Assembly: GCF_018402285.1 (NCBI RefSeq)
Contig: NZ_JAGYJH010000004.1
Span: forward strand, 124,001-188,000
Direction: 5' to 3'
Origin: Hyphomonas sp.
Lineage (GTDB): Bacteria; Pseudomonadota; Alphaproteobacteria; Caulobacterales; Hyphomonadaceae
DNA: 64,000 bases
The translations under genes and the position numbers were made by a program. The notes under the pieces are model-generated. The model had not been told where the DNA came from, searched no databases, and worked only from the letters and a program-made list of their open reading frames with translations. Positions 48,195 to 58,265 of the stretch are shown one piece after another. The stretch's first letter is position 1; the number at the start of each line of letters is the position of its first letter.

Positions 48195-51100
48195 TCAGAA
48201 CTGACGCGAGATCGTAAGGAAGCCCGTCCGTCCGCGAAGGTCATACTGGGTTGCCACGAGCGCCGTGTTTCCGCGGCGGGTGGCTCCACCCGTCGAGACT
48301 GTTGGCGGCGCTTCGTCGAAGAGGTTGCGAACGCCGGCAATGAGGCGCCAGTTGTCACCGCGATATTCAACCGAAAGACCGTGGTAGGTCACAGCTTCAA
48401 GGTTGTAGTCGCGGTTTGCAAGCGTGCCAAAGTAGGGCGTGTTCCGTGCGCCCGGTGTTGAAGAGAACCGCTCGTTCGAGGAGCGACCGACATAGTCCAT
48501 GAACCAAGTGTAGCGGAAGTCGCCACGGGACAGGACCGTCCGGAAGTTGGCGGTCATGCTTGGCTGACCGATGGTGCCGTTCCCATCCTCATTGTCAAAG
48601 CCGGTCTGCGTGCCTGGAGCAAACAGCTGAACTTCGCGTTCGAGTGCCCAGGAAGCGTCAGCCTCGGTAAGGATCGTGCCGAAGTTGAAGTCCTGCTCGT
48701 ACCGAGCGGTCAGGTCAATGCCACGGAACGTCTGCTGGTTGACGTTCAGATAAGAGTTCTCAACCGACAGAATGTTGTTGGCGTTGCCAGGCGAGTCGCT
48801 AGGGGCGCGGATAAAGAGGTTGCAGAACTCGTTGGGGAAGTTCTCCGCCGCGTAGCAACCCTGCAGGATCGTTGCTGCACCAAGCTGGGCGATCTGATCG
48901 TCGATCTGGATCTCATAATAATCGAGAGCGACCGAGAAGGGCGCGAAGGTCGGTGTGAAGATGAGGCCAACCGTTGAGGATTCTGATGTTTCGGCATCGA
49001 GATTGCCTGCGCCCCCCCCAGAAATGATTGTCGCAGAGGAACCAAGACCGGTATAGGCAGCCGTGATACCGATGGCGTTACAGTTCTGGATGATCAGCGG
49101 GTTGGTTTCGTTAGCAAGGCTGGCGCAAGGGTCGATCGCCGTCTGGCCAAGGAAAGCGGTCTGTGAATCGAGGAAGAGTTCGAACAGAGCGGGCGCGCGG
49201 TAGGACGTACCTAGCGTGCCGCGAAGGCGAACGGCTGGCGTCATCTGCCAGTTCATGCCGAGCTTGTAGACCTCGTTCTGGCCAAAGGAGTCATACTCGA
49301 AAGCACGCCCCGATGCGTTGAAGGAAAGATCCTCGACGAGCGGCATGCCACGAAGCAGAGGAACTTCTATTTCGCCGAAGATTTCGGCGACGCTGTCTTC
49401 ACCTGCTGTAATGCCGGCAGTCGACGAGCCCCAGATGTCCGCCACGCGGGCCTGGTAGGCCGTGCCGGTGACGGTATCGGTGACGCTGATCACTTCACCG
49501 CGGGTCAGATCGCCGGGTACGTCTTCAATCGAGAACTTCCGGTATTCGAAGCCCAGACCTGCCTGGACTTCACCAGCTGGCAATGAGAAGAGCGGACCAG
49601 CAACGCTGCCCTGAACGAGCCACTGGTCGTAGATCGTATTGCCTGTCTCCCATTCGTTGAGCGCGTTAAAAGCAGCATCATATGCAGGGCCATTGCCGCT
49701 CAGGAACTCTGGCGAGGTCACATCATAGGTCGGAGCAGCGCCGGAGCCTGCAATCGGTGTAACTTGAGCGAATCCGTTCCGATCAAGGATGACATTGCCC
49801 TGGGCATCGCGGCGGGGGGCGTAGCTGCCGTTCGGCCCGAACTGCGACCAGTCACCCGTACGGCTGGCAACGATCTGGTTCCGGCTGTAATCGCCGTCCG
49901 AATAAGCATAGTTGGCGCCAAGTTCCCAAGCCCAATCGTTCAGACCCAGGCCCTTGAAGTCACCCGAAAGTGAGGTCCCAGCGTAGTAGTATTTCAGGTC
50001 GACGCCAGCGTCGCTGCTCCAGATTGTGACCGGCTGGAAAACGCTGTTGAGCGGGTTTGCATAGGTTGGGCTGAGTGCGTAGCGTGTGATCGAGGCTGGC
50101 AGGGCCGTACCCAGACCGCGGATCTGCGGAAAGAACTGACGGATGCCGTCAGCAGTCGTCTCGCGCTCGTTGTAAAGCAGTTCAGTCTGCCAGTTTACAC
50201 CGCCGAGGATATCAAGGTCGAAGTCGGCGACGCCGTAGAGGCTGACGCGCTGGTTGCCATTGATCGCATCGACTTCCGCCTGGCGGGAATCGACGAGAAC
50301 GTCTTCATAATAAGCGGGGCCTGAAGCGCTGTAGTTCGGGTTAACCCGTGGGCGGTATCCCGGGATTACCCCCCCAAGGTTCGTGCCGCCAGTAATGCCA
50401 TCCGGCGAAGGGATAAGGCGCTGCCCTGTTACATTGTCGATGACCGTGTTGAAGTAGATGTTGCTGCAGGCACGGGAGTCTGCGCCCGCCGTTACCGAGC
50501 GGTTTTCGCGGTCAAGGCGTACTCCGGTGTTCGGGTCATAAACCAGGTCTTCGCTGCAATCGAGGTAGGACCTGTCGCCAACATTGAGTTCCTTGGCTTC
50601 GTAGAATTCAGCGGCCAAGGCGATCGAGCCGCCCATGAAGTCGAACCCGTAAGCGCCGGAAACGGTCAGCTGCTCACCGCCGGACTCGAAGGGTTGAGAA
50701 TAGTTGACTGTCAGTTCCGGACGATCGATCTGGGTTCGGGTGATGACGTTGATCACGCCGCAGACAGCGTCCGAGCCGTAGATCGTCGAGCCGGAGTCCT
50801 TCAGAACGTCATAGCGCTGAACGATGGAGCCAGGGATCACGTTGAAGTCGAATGCGCCAACAGCGCCGCGCGTGCCCGATGGGCCGGGGCGTTTGCCGTT
50901 CAGGAGGATCAGCGAACGCGTGCCGCCACAGCCGCGAAGATCAACAGTTTCGACGCCCGTGCCGCCATCAACGACGAAGCCGGTGAACTGGCCATTGAGC
51001 TGGGTCGAGCCAGCAGCGACCGAAGATCCCTGAAGGATCTGCGAAGAGTTGACCAGGCCTTCAAGCGTTGCAATTTCAGCTGTGATAACCTGGATCGGCG

Positions 51101-51302
51101 AAGCCGACGAGAACTCGTCCCGGCGAAGAAGCGAGCCGGTTACTGTAATCTTTTCCTGACGGGCTTCATCTTCAGCGGGTTCTTCAGTCGTCGTTACAAC
51201 TTCTTCACCCTCTGTCTGTGCATACGCAGTGCTGGCCAGGGACATGATCCCCAATGCTGCGCCGCAGAGAATTCTGCTACGCGAGAAACGTAGATTCTTC
51301 AT
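48195..51302 (-). CDS. TonB-dependent outer membrane receptor
   Basis: 1035 residues. Signal peptide (cleaved about residue 28, after AYAQ), an acidic spacer, TonB-box-like KITVTGSLL, plug domain (DLRGCGGTRSLILLNGKRPG, STIYGSDAVCGVINVITR) and a large beta barrel ending RTGFLTISRQF with terminal Phe. The two plug cysteines may form a disulfide. This type is abundant in Caulobacterales and relatives and often takes up peptides or carbohydrates rather than siderophores. It is divergent from the S9 peptidase gene 299 nt away, which suggests peptide uptake. Confidence 0.9.
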   Translation of the reverse strand: MKNLRFSRSRILCGAALGIMSLASTAYAQTEGEEVVTTTEEPAEDEARQEKITVTGSLLRRDEFSSASPIQVITAEIATLEGLVNSSQILQGSSVAAGSTQLNGQFTGFVVDGGTGVETVDLRGCGGTRSLILLNGKRPGPSGTRGAVGAFDFNVIPGSIVQRYDVLKDSGSTIYGSDAVCGVINVITRTQIDRPELTVNYSQPFESGGEQLTVSGAYGFDFMGGSIALAAEFYEAKELNVGDRSYLDCSEDLVYDPNTGVRLDRENRSVTAGADSRACSNIYFNTVIDNVTGQRLIPSPDGITGGTNLGGVIPGYRPRVNPNYSASGPAYYEDVLVDSRQAEVDAINGNQRVSLYGVADFDLDILGGVNWQTELLYNERETTADGIRQFFPQIRGLGTALPASITRYALSPTYANPLNSVFQPVTIWSSDAGVDLKYYYAGTSLSGDFKGLGLNDWAWELGANYAYSDGDYSRNQIVASRTGDWSQFGPNGSYAPRRDAQGNVILDRNGFAQVTPIAGSGAAPTYDVTSPEFLSGNGPAYDAAFNALNEWETGNTIYDQWLVQGSVAGPLFSLPAGEVQAGLGFEYRKFSIEDVPGDLTRGEVISVTDTVTGTAYQARVADIWGSSTAGITAGEDSVAEIFGEIEVPLLRGMPLVEDLSFNASGRAFEYDSFGQNEVYKLGMNWQMTPAVRLRGTLGTSYRAPALFELFLDSQTAFLGQTAIDPCASLANETNPLIIQNCNAIGITAAYTGLGSSATIISGGGAGNLDAETSESSTVGLIFTPTFAPFSVALDYYEIQIDDQIAQLGAATILQGCYAAENFPNEFCNLFIRAPSDSPGNANNILSVENSYLNVNQQTFRGIDLTARYEQDFNFGTILTEADASWALEREVQLFAPGTQTGFDNEDGNGTIGQPSMTANFRTVLSRGDFRYTWFMDYVGRSSNERFSSTPGARNTPYFGTLANRDYNLEAVTYHGLSVEYRGDNWRLIAGVRNLFDEAPPTVSTGGATRRGNTALVATQYDLRGRTGFLTISRQF

Positions 51303-51451
51303 GGGTAGAATGCTCCCTCTAAAACCAATAGGTCACCCCAGCCCTGTCGCCACTCGACCGAGCTTTGCGTAACGAATGCACAGCTTCCAATCTGCGAGCA
51401 AGCAGCTGACACAATTTCGATACACGCTAAGCGCGGTAAATGTTACGGCTG

Positions 51452-51460
51452 TGTTATAAT
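51452..51460 (+). promoter_or_regulatory. Possible extended -10 promoter of the S9 peptidase gene
   Basis: TGTTATAAT matches the extended -10 form (TGnTATAAT). No good -35 lies 17 nt upstream. It would give a leader of about 135 nt. The 299-nt divergent region 51303-51601 otherwise shows no gene; AGGAG precedes the peptidase ATG. Confidence 0.4.
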
Positions 51461-51601
51461 TGCAACAAAAAGCTACGCTCGGGAATGGCGGGCAGCATTC
51501 CATGCCTTCAGCACACGATCGGACGCTGACTGGTGCCTCGCATAGCTTGACTTGCGGCTGTATCATTCCAAAAGTTCATTATAGGAGTTGAGGAGCCCCG
51601 A

Positions 51602-53629
51602 ATGAATTTGAAATCATTTATCCTCGCCGCCGGTTGCCTTGGGCTATCGGCAGGCGCGTTGGCAAAGCCGGTTGAAATAGAAGATTTAGCGAAATACCCG
51701 GCAGTCTCCGGCCTTTCGATGTCGATGGAGGGAGACACCATTGTCGGAACCGTCTGGAAACCTGGCAGCAATGGCGAAGACACCGCCATTGCGAGCTGGG
51801 ATATTTCCGGTGTCATTGACACAACAAAGCCGCTTGCGCCAATGGCAATTACCCCGGGTAATGACCGTATGAGCCTTGTGTCGGCTCGCGCCCTTAAGGG
51901 CGGCATAGTTCAGGTTGTCGGCCGGCAGGCCTGGACAGGTCCGACGGTTGGGTGTCTTGAAGGCCGCACTGTCGGCGCTGAGCGCACGTTCGTCAACAAA
52001 GCCTACGGTACCGATAAAACTCTGAAGGACTTCAAAGAGCTGTTCAGCAAGCCAAGCGCCAAGCGCGTCAATGCGGCTATGGAGCAGTGTGAACGTCTCC
52101 AGGCATCAACGTCTTCCATCCGCTCGGTTCTGCCCCTGGACGATGACCACATCCTGATTTCCCGTTTTCAGGACGGGGCAAACCGCTTCATCCGCTACAA
52201 TATCAAGACAGAAGCCGAGACTGTGCTCTTCCGTCAGGGAGATCGCGCACCAGTCCTGTTGGACGGGCGGACCAGCGAGGTTCTGGCGACCCAGCGCGCC
52301 GAGCCCGATGGCTCGGGTGATTATGACATCGAATACCAGTTGCTGAACCCGGCCTCGGGTTCACTGGAGCTGGCTACCGGCCTGACGTCCAAGGCTTCCA
52401 ATCGGTTCTCGGTTGACGTCGGAGGTGTGGATGACGCTACTGGCAAGTATTATGTCATCACCGATAAGTTCTCCGACAAGGCAGCTGTTTATCTCTATGA
52501 TATTCGTAGTCAGGAGTTCGACTCCGAGCCGCTTTTCCAGGTTGACGGTTTCTCCGTCACCGGCGTGATTCTCAGCCAGCGCAAGGCTGACTTCAACGCC
52601 CTGGTTGGCTTCTCGATTGGCGGTCCGACGGCTCGCGAACGCTATTATGTCGATCCGGAAGTTGGCGGTGTTTACGAGGGGCTCGCAGCAGCATTCCCAT
52701 CGCTGAATGTTTCCATTCTCGGATATAACGAAGATATGTCGCGGGTTTTGTTCTCGACTTGGAGTTCAGCCAATCCATCTAGCTATTACCTGCTGGTCGA
52801 CAAGTCGCGTGTCGCGGTGATCGGTGCCTCGCAGCCCTGGATCGACACGGCATCCCTGCGCGAGACAGAGTTCGTCAAGTATACGGCGCGCGATGGTCTC
52901 GAGATTCCCGGTTTCCTGACCCTGCCAAAGAACTGGAAGAAGGAAGACGGGCCGCTGCCGGCAATCGTTCTCCCGCACGGTGGCCCCTGGTCGCGGGATA
53001 CCAGCGCCTGGGATAGCTCCGGTTGGCCTCAGTTCCTGGCTTCCCGCGGATATGCCGTTCTTCAGCCGCAGTATCGTGGAAGCACTGGTTTCGGGCGCAA
53101 GCTCTGGCTTGAGGGCGACGCGGAGTGGGGCCTGAAGATGCAGGACGACAAGGATGACGGCGCTGCCTGGCTGGTAACAGAAGGTATTGCGGCACCAGAC
53201 CGGATTGCCATCTTTGGCTACTCTTATGGCGGTTTCGCAGCCATGGCAGCCGTCGTGCGTCCGGACGGTCCGTTCCAGTGTGCGATTGCCGGGGCGGGTG
53301 TGTCCAACCTTGCCAAACTTGGCAACAACTGGAGTGATAACCGGCTGCAGCGCGCGATTCAGGGGCAAACTGTTAAGGGTATGGACCCCCTCGCCAATGC
53401 GGATAAGGCGAACATCCCGATCCTCGTCTACCATGGTGACCGGGATGTGCGTGTCCCCATTTTCCATGGGAAGGATTTCTACGAGGCGGTACGCCGCAAG
53501 GTGAAAGCAGAGTGGGTGCAAATCGCCGACATGCCTCACAGTCTTCCTTGGTGGCCGGACCATCATCGAAAGTCGCTTTCGGCTATCGAGTCGTTCCTGA
53601 AGAATGACTGCGGACCAGGAGGCCTCTGA
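51602..53629 (+). CDS. S9 family prolyl oligopeptidase-type peptidase
   Basis: 675 residues. Signal peptide (LAAGCLGLSAGALA), an N-terminal beta-propeller-like region (about 30-400) and the alpha/beta hydrolase domain (about 410-675). The catalytic triad is Ser541 in FGYSYGGFAAM, Asp615 in HGDRDVRVP and His646 in MPHSLPWW. It is a periplasmic or exported exo/dipeptidyl peptidase, probably acting on peptides taken up by nearby TonB systems. A strong terminator follows. Confidence 0.92.
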   Translation: MNLKSFILAAGCLGLSAGALAKPVEIEDLAKYPAVSGLSMSMEGDTIVGTVWKPGSNGEDTAIASWDISGVIDTTKPLAPMAITPGNDRMSLVSARALKGGIVQVVGRQAWTGPTVGCLEGRTVGAERTFVNKAYGTDKTLKDFKELFSKPSAKRVNAAMEQCERLQASTSSIRSVLPLDDDHILISRFQDGANRFIRYNIKTEAETVLFRQGDRAPVLLDGRTSEVLATQRAEPDGSGDYDIEYQLLNPASGSLELATGLTSKASNRFSVDVGGVDDATGKYYVITDKFSDKAAVYLYDIRSQEFDSEPLFQVDGFSVTGVILSQRKADFNALVGFSIGGPTARERYYVDPEVGGVYEGLAAAFPSLNVSILGYNEDMSRVLFSTWSSANPSSYYLLVDKSRVAVIGASQPWIDTASLRETEFVKYTARDGLEIPGFLTLPKNWKKEDGPLPAIVLPHGGPWSRDTSAWDSSGWPQFLASRGYAVLQPQYRGSTGFGRKLWLEGDAEWGLKMQDDKDDGAAWLVTEGIAAPDRIAIFGYSYGGFAAMAAVVRPDGPFQCAIAGAGVSNLAKLGNNWSDNRLQRAIQGQTVKGMDPLANADKANIPILVYHGDRDVRVPIFHGKDFYEAVRRKVKAEWVQIADMPHSLPWWPDHHRKSLSAIESFLKNDCGPGGL

Positions 53630-53653
53630 AAGAATACCTGTTACAAAAAATGG

Positions 53654-53682
53654 AAAGGGCGGCCTCCGGGGCCGCCCTTTTT
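53654..53682 (+). terminator. Rho-independent terminator after the S9 peptidase
   Basis: Perfect 11-bp stem AAAGGGCGGCC/GGCCGCCCTTT with 5-nt loop, followed by TTC. The stem core equals that of the terminator at 48143. Confidence 0.9.
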
Positions 53683-53711
53683 CGTTTCAGGATCAGTTTG
53701 GCGCGAGGCGT

Positions 53712-55010
53712 TCAGGCGTTGCCGAACACGCGGGCGAAAATCGTTTCGACATGCTTGAAGTGGTATTCGAGGTCGAACAGGCCATCAATTTCAGCTTCTG
53801 TCAGCCGCGCTGTAACATCGGTGTCTTGCTTCAGGAGCTCGTTCAGCGGGCCTTCCTTCCTCCAGGTTCGCATGGCGTTGCGCTGAACCAGGCGATAGGC
53901 ATCCTCGCGGCTGACACCTTTTTCGACGAGGGCCAACAAAATACGCTGGGAATTGTGCAGGCCGCCCATCGAATTGATCGTGGCCAGCATGTTTTCAGGA
54001 TAAACGACGAGGTTTTCGACAACTCCGGCAAGGCGATGCAGCGCAAAATCGAGGTGGATGGTCGCGTCCGGGCCGATGCCGCGTTCAACAGACGAGTGGG
54101 AGATGTCCCGCTCGTGCCAGAGGGCAACATTTTCCAGGGCTGGCGTTACGGCTGAACGCACGAGGCGGGCAAGGCCGGTGAGGTTCTCGGTCAGCACCGG
54201 ATTTCGCTTGTGCGGCATCGCGGAGGAGCCCTTCTGGCCGGCGGAGAAGAACTCTTCTGCTTCCAGCACTTCGGTACGCTGCAGATGGCGCACTTCCGTG
54301 GCCAGGCGTTCGACAGACGAGGCGATGACGCCCAGCACGGCAAAGTACATCGCATGACGGTCGCGCGGTATGACCTGGGTAGAGACCGGCTCGATGGTCA
54401 GGCCGAGCTTTGCCGCCACGTGTTCTTCGACCCTGGGGTCGATATTAGCGAATGTGCCGACAGCGCCGGAGATGGCGCAGGTGGCGACTTCTTCCCTGGC
54501 GATCAGCAGGCGCTGGCGGGCGCGCTGGAACTCGGCATGGAAGGTGGCGAGCTTGACGCCAAAGGTGGTCGGTTCGGCATGGATGCCATGGCTGCGGCCG
54601 ATGGTGGGGGTAAACTTGTACTCGCGGGCGCGCTTTTCGAGGGCAGCCAGAACGCGGTCGATTCCGGTGAGCATCAAATCAGCGGCGCGGACCAGCTGAA
54701 CGTTCAGGCAGGTGTCCAGGACATCCGAAGAGGTCATGCCCATGTGCAGGAAGCGGGCTTCGTCGCCGACATGCTCGGCCACGTTTGTGAGGAAGGCGAT
54801 GACGTCATGCTTCACTTCGCGTTCGATCTCGTCAATGCGCTCGGGCTCGAACTTCGCCCGCTCGCGGACGGCAGCCGTTGTGCCTTCTGGAATCTGGCCC
54901 ATTTCTTCCATGGCCTCGGCAGCCAGTGTCTCGATGTCGAGCCAGATCTGGAAGCGGGATTCCGGCGTCCAGATGGCGGCCATTTCCGGGCGGGTGTAAC
55001 GGGGGATCAT
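53712..55010 (-). CDS. purB: Adenylosuccinate lyase
   Basis: 432-residue fumarase/aspartase superfamily enzyme used twice in purine synthesis (SAICAR and adenylosuccinate cleavage). The signature GSSAMPHKRNP, the catalytic-histidine region GRSHGIHAEP and MGMTSSDVLDTCL are intact. It is divergent from recJ, with 150 nt between start codons. Confidence 0.97.
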   Translation of the reverse strand: MIPRYTRPEMAAIWTPESRFQIWLDIETLAAEAMEEMGQIPEGTTAAVRERAKFEPERIDEIEREVKHDVIAFLTNVAEHVGDEARFLHMGMTSSDVLDTCLNVQLVRAADLMLTGIDRVLAALEKRAREYKFTPTIGRSHGIHAEPTTFGVKLATFHAEFQRARQRLLIAREEVATCAISGAVGTFANIDPRVEEHVAAKLGLTIEPVSTQVIPRDRHAMYFAVLGVIASSVERLATEVRHLQRTEVLEAEEFFSAGQKGSSAMPHKRNPVLTENLTGLARLVRSAVTPALENVALWHERDISHSSVERGIGPDATIHLDFALHRLAGVVENLVVYPENMLATINSMGGLHNSQRILLALVEKGVSREDAYRLVQRNAMRTWRKEGPLNELLKQDTDVTARLTEAEIDGLFDLEYHFKHVETIFARVFGNA

Positions 55011-55160
55011 GGTTCGCTCTCGTTCGTCGCTTTTGGCTTGTTGGTCTGCCCAGCCGTCTAGGCCGGTTGGCGCAATTTCGCTACCCCTGTGCAGCGATGG
55101 ATTTCACGCAAGGGGCGGTTGGGTTTAGTCTGTGGGACTGATTCTCCTGAAGGCCGCGCC

Positions 55161-56954
55161 ATGTCTCAACCCGCCGCAGTTCAAGCATCGCCTTTTCTGG
55201 GCGTGGGGCGCTCTGCGGGCGGGCGCCGCTGGCGGCTGGCAGACGTAGATGAAACCCTTGTGAGGCGGTTGATGCCCGCGGCCTCGGGCTCCGACCTTGT
55301 TGCGCGGCTTCTGGCGGGCCGCGGCGTCCTGCCGGAGACGGCGCAGAGCTATCTTGCGCCCACCTTGCGCGAGATGTTCCCCGATCCGAGCAGTTTTGCC
55401 GACATGGACAAGGCCGCCGGGATCGTGCTGGAGGCAATCCTTGCGGGCAAGCGCGTCTGTGTGTTCGCAGACTACGATGTTGACGGGGGCACATCCTCGG
55501 CCATTCTGGCGCGGTATTTCCGCGCCTGGGGCCGGGAGCTCGGCCTTTATGTTCCCGACCGGCTTGAAGAAGGCTACGGGCCTTCGCCCGAAGCGTTCCG
55601 GTTCCTTAAATCGCAGGGCTATGACCTTGTCATCACGGTCGATTGCGGCGCGGCGGCGGTCCGCGCGCTCGATGAAGCCAGAGCGATCGACCTGCCGGTC
55701 GTTGTGATCGATCATCACCTCATGTCGGGTCACTTGCCTGACACAGCGGCGCTGGTGAACCCCAATCGCCCTGACTGCACGTCCGGTCACGGGCACCTTG
55801 CGGCAGCGGGTGTGGTGTTCGTGTTTGCCGCGGCCATGAACCGGCTCGCCCGCCAGCGCAGCATTGCCCCGGAGGGCGGCCTGCCGGACATCCTGCCTTA
55901 CCTTGATCTCTGCGCTTTGGGCACGCTCTGCGACATGTCTCCGCTGACGGGGGTGAACCGCGCGTTCGTGCGGCAGGGTCTCGCGATCATGTCACGCGGC
56001 GAGAATGTCGGCCTGCGCGCGCTGGCGGATGTCAGCGGGATTGGCCAGATCGACAGTGTCTATCACGCGACCTTCCTGCTGGGCCCGCGGCTGAATGCCG
56101 GGGGACGGGTCGGCGACCCATGGCTGGCGGCGAAGCTGCTGGCGACGGATGACCGGGGCGAAGCGATCGCGCTGGCCGAACGGCTGCATGCGCTCAATGA
56201 CGAGCGCCGGGCGGTCGAAATCGCCATCCAGGAGGAGGCGACCGCCCAGGCAGAGCGCGCCCTGGCGGCCAATCCGGACCGGGGGATCATCATCGCCGCG
56301 GGTGAGGGCTGGCATCCTGGTGTCATCGGCATCGTGGCCGGGCGCCTCAAGGACCGGTTCCATCTGCCCGCTATCGTCATAGGCTGGGGCGAGGGGCTGG
56401 GGCCTGTTGCCAAAGGGTCCGGCCGCTCTGTAACGGGCGTAAATCTTGGCGATGCCATCTCGGCGGCGGCACGCGAAGGCGTGATCCTTTCCGGCGGCGG
56501 GCACGCCATGGCCGGCGGGCTCAGCCTGGAGCCTCACCAGATCGCCGCTTTTGATGACTGGATGGTCTCGCACATGGCTGAATTTGTGGCCGAGCGGGAC
56601 GCGGCGCTCGACCTTCACATCGACGCGGTCCTGTCGCCGGGCAGCGCCACAAGCGAACTCTATGATCAGATCGCCGCGCTCGGGCCGTTCGGCACTGGCG
56701 CACCTGAACCGGTGTTTGCCATGACGGACGTCATGCCGACGGGCGTGCGCCGCATCGGCGCGAACCATCTGCGGTTCACGGCCGAAAACAATACCGGGCG
56801 CATAGAGTGCATAGCCTGGCGAATTGCAGACCAGCCGATGGGCGATTTGTTGCGGACCGGGCAGCGCGTGGGTCTTGCTGGCCGGTTGAAGTCTGACCAG
56901 TGGAATGGCCGCCGCCGCGTGCAACTGGAAATTCTCGACGCAGCTTTGCTGTGA
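55161..56954 (+). CDS. recJ: Single-stranded-DNA-specific exonuclease RecJ
   Basis: 597-residue 5'-3' ssDNA exonuclease. DHH-family motifs: FADYDVDGGTSSAIL (motif I), TVDCGAAA, VVIDHHLMSG (motif III, DHH), and the DHHA1 region with GGGHAMAGGLSL. Length matches. The ATG at 55161 is preferred over the open frame from 55089. It ends 78 nt before tRNA-Glu. Confidence 0.95.
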   Translation: MSQPAAVQASPFLGVGRSAGGRRWRLADVDETLVRRLMPAASGSDLVARLLAGRGVLPETAQSYLAPTLREMFPDPSSFADMDKAAGIVLEAILAGKRVCVFADYDVDGGTSSAILARYFRAWGRELGLYVPDRLEEGYGPSPEAFRFLKSQGYDLVITVDCGAAAVRALDEARAIDLPVVVIDHHLMSGHLPDTAALVNPNRPDCTSGHGHLAAAGVVFVFAAAMNRLARQRSIAPEGGLPDILPYLDLCALGTLCDMSPLTGVNRAFVRQGLAIMSRGENVGLRALADVSGIGQIDSVYHATFLLGPRLNAGGRVGDPWLAAKLLATDDRGEAIALAERLHALNDERRAVEIAIQEEATAQAERALAANPDRGIIIAAGEGWHPGVIGIVAGRLKDRFHLPAIVIGWGEGLGPVAKGSGRSVTGVNLGDAISAAAREGVILSGGGHAMAGGLSLEPHQIAAFDDWMVSHMAEFVAERDAALDLHIDAVLSPGSATSELYDQIAALGPFGTGAPEPVFAMTDVMPTGVRRIGANHLRFTAENNTGRIECIAWRIADQPMGDLLRTGQRVGLAGRLKSDQWNGRRRVQLEILDAALL

Positions 56955-56983
56955 ATCTTCTGCGAAACATCGCTTGAAACGGG

Positions 56984-57012
56984 TTGCAGGGTCGGAAATC
57001 ACCCGCTATATG
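56984..57012 (+). promoter_or_regulatory. Predicted promoter of tRNA-Glu
   Basis: TTGCAG (56984-56989) and TATATG (57007-57012) are 17 nt apart; transcription would start near 57019, 14 nt before the tRNA. Confidence 0.5.
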
Positions 57013-57032
57013 CCCGGGTCTCAAGCCGGTGC

Positions 57033-57107
57033 GGTCCCTTCGTCTATCGGTTAGGACGTCAGGTTTTCAACCTGAAAAGAGGGGTTCGACTCCCCTAGGG
57101 ACTGCCA
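57033..57107 (+). tRNA. tRNA-Glu (anticodon UUC)
   Basis: A 75-nt cloverleaf including encoded CCA. Acceptor arms GGTCCCT and AGGGACT, D-arm TCGTCTATCGGTTAGGA region, anticodon stem CAGGT/ACCTG-like with loop TTTTCAA (anticodon TTC), T loop GGTTCGACTC, discriminator G. Confidence 0.95.
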
Positions 57108-57231
57108 CCAGACTTCCCCCAAATTGCTCCTTTCCTAACGCCGATGTTACCTTACGCCCGATTTATGGGTTAAGATCGCGTGACAAGCGTTCCGGCAGGC
57201 TCTAAGTTTCCTTGCTGGGGAATTTGGGTCG

Positions 57232-57759
57232 ATGACGAAGATTGCAGCCAGAACCGAATCAGAAGCGCCCGCCAGCGAGCCTGCTGCGCGGGTGATCGGC
57301 CGTGTAAAATGGTTCGACAGTGCTAAGGGCTACGGCTTCATTGTTGCCGAATCCTGTTCGGATTCAGATTTTACCGGCGATGTCCTGCTCCATATCTCCT
57401 GCCTGCGGGAATATGGCGAGCATTATGCGGATGAAGGCGCCAAGATTGTCTGCGACGCGGTCCGCAAGGCGCGCGGCTGGCAGACCGTTCATATCATCGA
57501 GATGGAACGACCGCGTGCTGTCGTCGCGCAGGAGAAGGGCCTCCGGCCTGATTATGAGACCGTGACCCTTAAATGGTTCAACCGCGCACGGGGTTATGGC
57601 TTTGTCCTGCGCGACGGGCAGGATGTGGATGTGTTCGTCCATGCCGTTGCCCTTCGCAAGGCGGGCTATGAGGAGATCGAGCCTGGCACCCGTATTGAGG
57701 TGATCATCGAGGCCGGCGCCAAGGGCGAACATGTGTCGTCGGTAAAGGCGCGCCGGTAG
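57232..57759 (+). CDS. Protein with two cold-shock domains
   Basis: 175 residues with two CspA-type OB folds: CSD1 (about 22-90) with VKWFDSAKGYGFIV and LLHISCL, CSD2 (about 108-173) with LKWFNRARGYGFVL and VFVHAVAL. Each keeps the RNP-like nucleic-acid-binding motif. Tandem cold-shock domains of this kind are typical of alphaproteobacteria. It probably binds RNA or ssDNA. It leads a small cluster with a DUF192 gene (50 nt) and a thioesterase. Confidence 0.92.
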   Translation: MTKIAARTESEAPASEPAARVIGRVKWFDSAKGYGFIVAESCSDSDFTGDVLLHISCLREYGEHYADEGAKIVCDAVRKARGWQTVHIIEMERPRAVVAQEKGLRPDYETVTLKWFNRARGYGFVLRDGQDVDVFVHAVALRKAGYEEIEPGTRIEVIIEAGAKGEHVSSVKARR

Positions 57760-57809
57760 AACGGCGCTCGGCGCTTGCCGGGTGCAAAACGCCCCGGTAA
57801 ACCAACGCC

Positions 57810-58265
57810 ATGAAGCGCTTCATCCTGTCTTTCGTTTTCGCCGCCGCCCTGCTCGTGCAGGCCGCTTTCGCCCAGCTTGAAACGTCTCCGCTCAGCGTGA
57901 AGGCAGGTGAGGAGACACATGACTTCACCGTCGAGATGGCAACTACGCCCGAGCAGATCCAGCAAGGCCTGATGTTCCGACAGGAACTCGCACCGGATGC
58001 GGGCATGCTGTTTGACTTCGGCGTGACCCGTCAGGCCAGCATGTGGATGAAGAATACGCTGATCCCGCTGGATATGCTGTTCATTCTCGAGAATGGCGAG
58101 GTCATCGCGATTGCGCGCAATGCCCAGCCGGGGTCGCTCCGGTCTGTTGGTCCGGGCGTGCCGGTGCGCGCTGTGCTTGAGATCCCGGGTGGCCGCGCCA
58201 AGGAGCTTGGCATCGAGCCGGGCGCCACAATCGTCCATCCGATTTTTGGCAATACCGGTGGCTGA
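57810..58265 (+). CDS. DUF192 family exported protein
   Basis: 151 residues with a signal peptide (FVFAAALLVQAAFA) and a DUF192 domain: FTVEMATTPEQIQQGLMFR, MWMKNTLIPLDMLFI and the C-terminal VLEIPGGRAKELGI. Function of the family is not established. It often follows cold-shock genes in alphaproteobacteria. Confidence 0.9.
   Translation: MKRFILSFVFAAALLVQAAFAQLETSPLSVKAGEETHDFTVEMATTPEQIQQGLMFRQELAPDAGMLFDFGVTRQASMWMKNTLIPLDMLFILENGEVIAIARNAQPGSLRSVGPGVPVRAVLEIPGGRAKELGIEPGATIVHPIFGNTGG

Noticed and set aside
55476-55500. RecJ motif I variant DYDVDGG as a loss of function
   Set aside because: The aspartates are retained; Val for Ala and Gly-Thr are conservative changes seen by inspection only.
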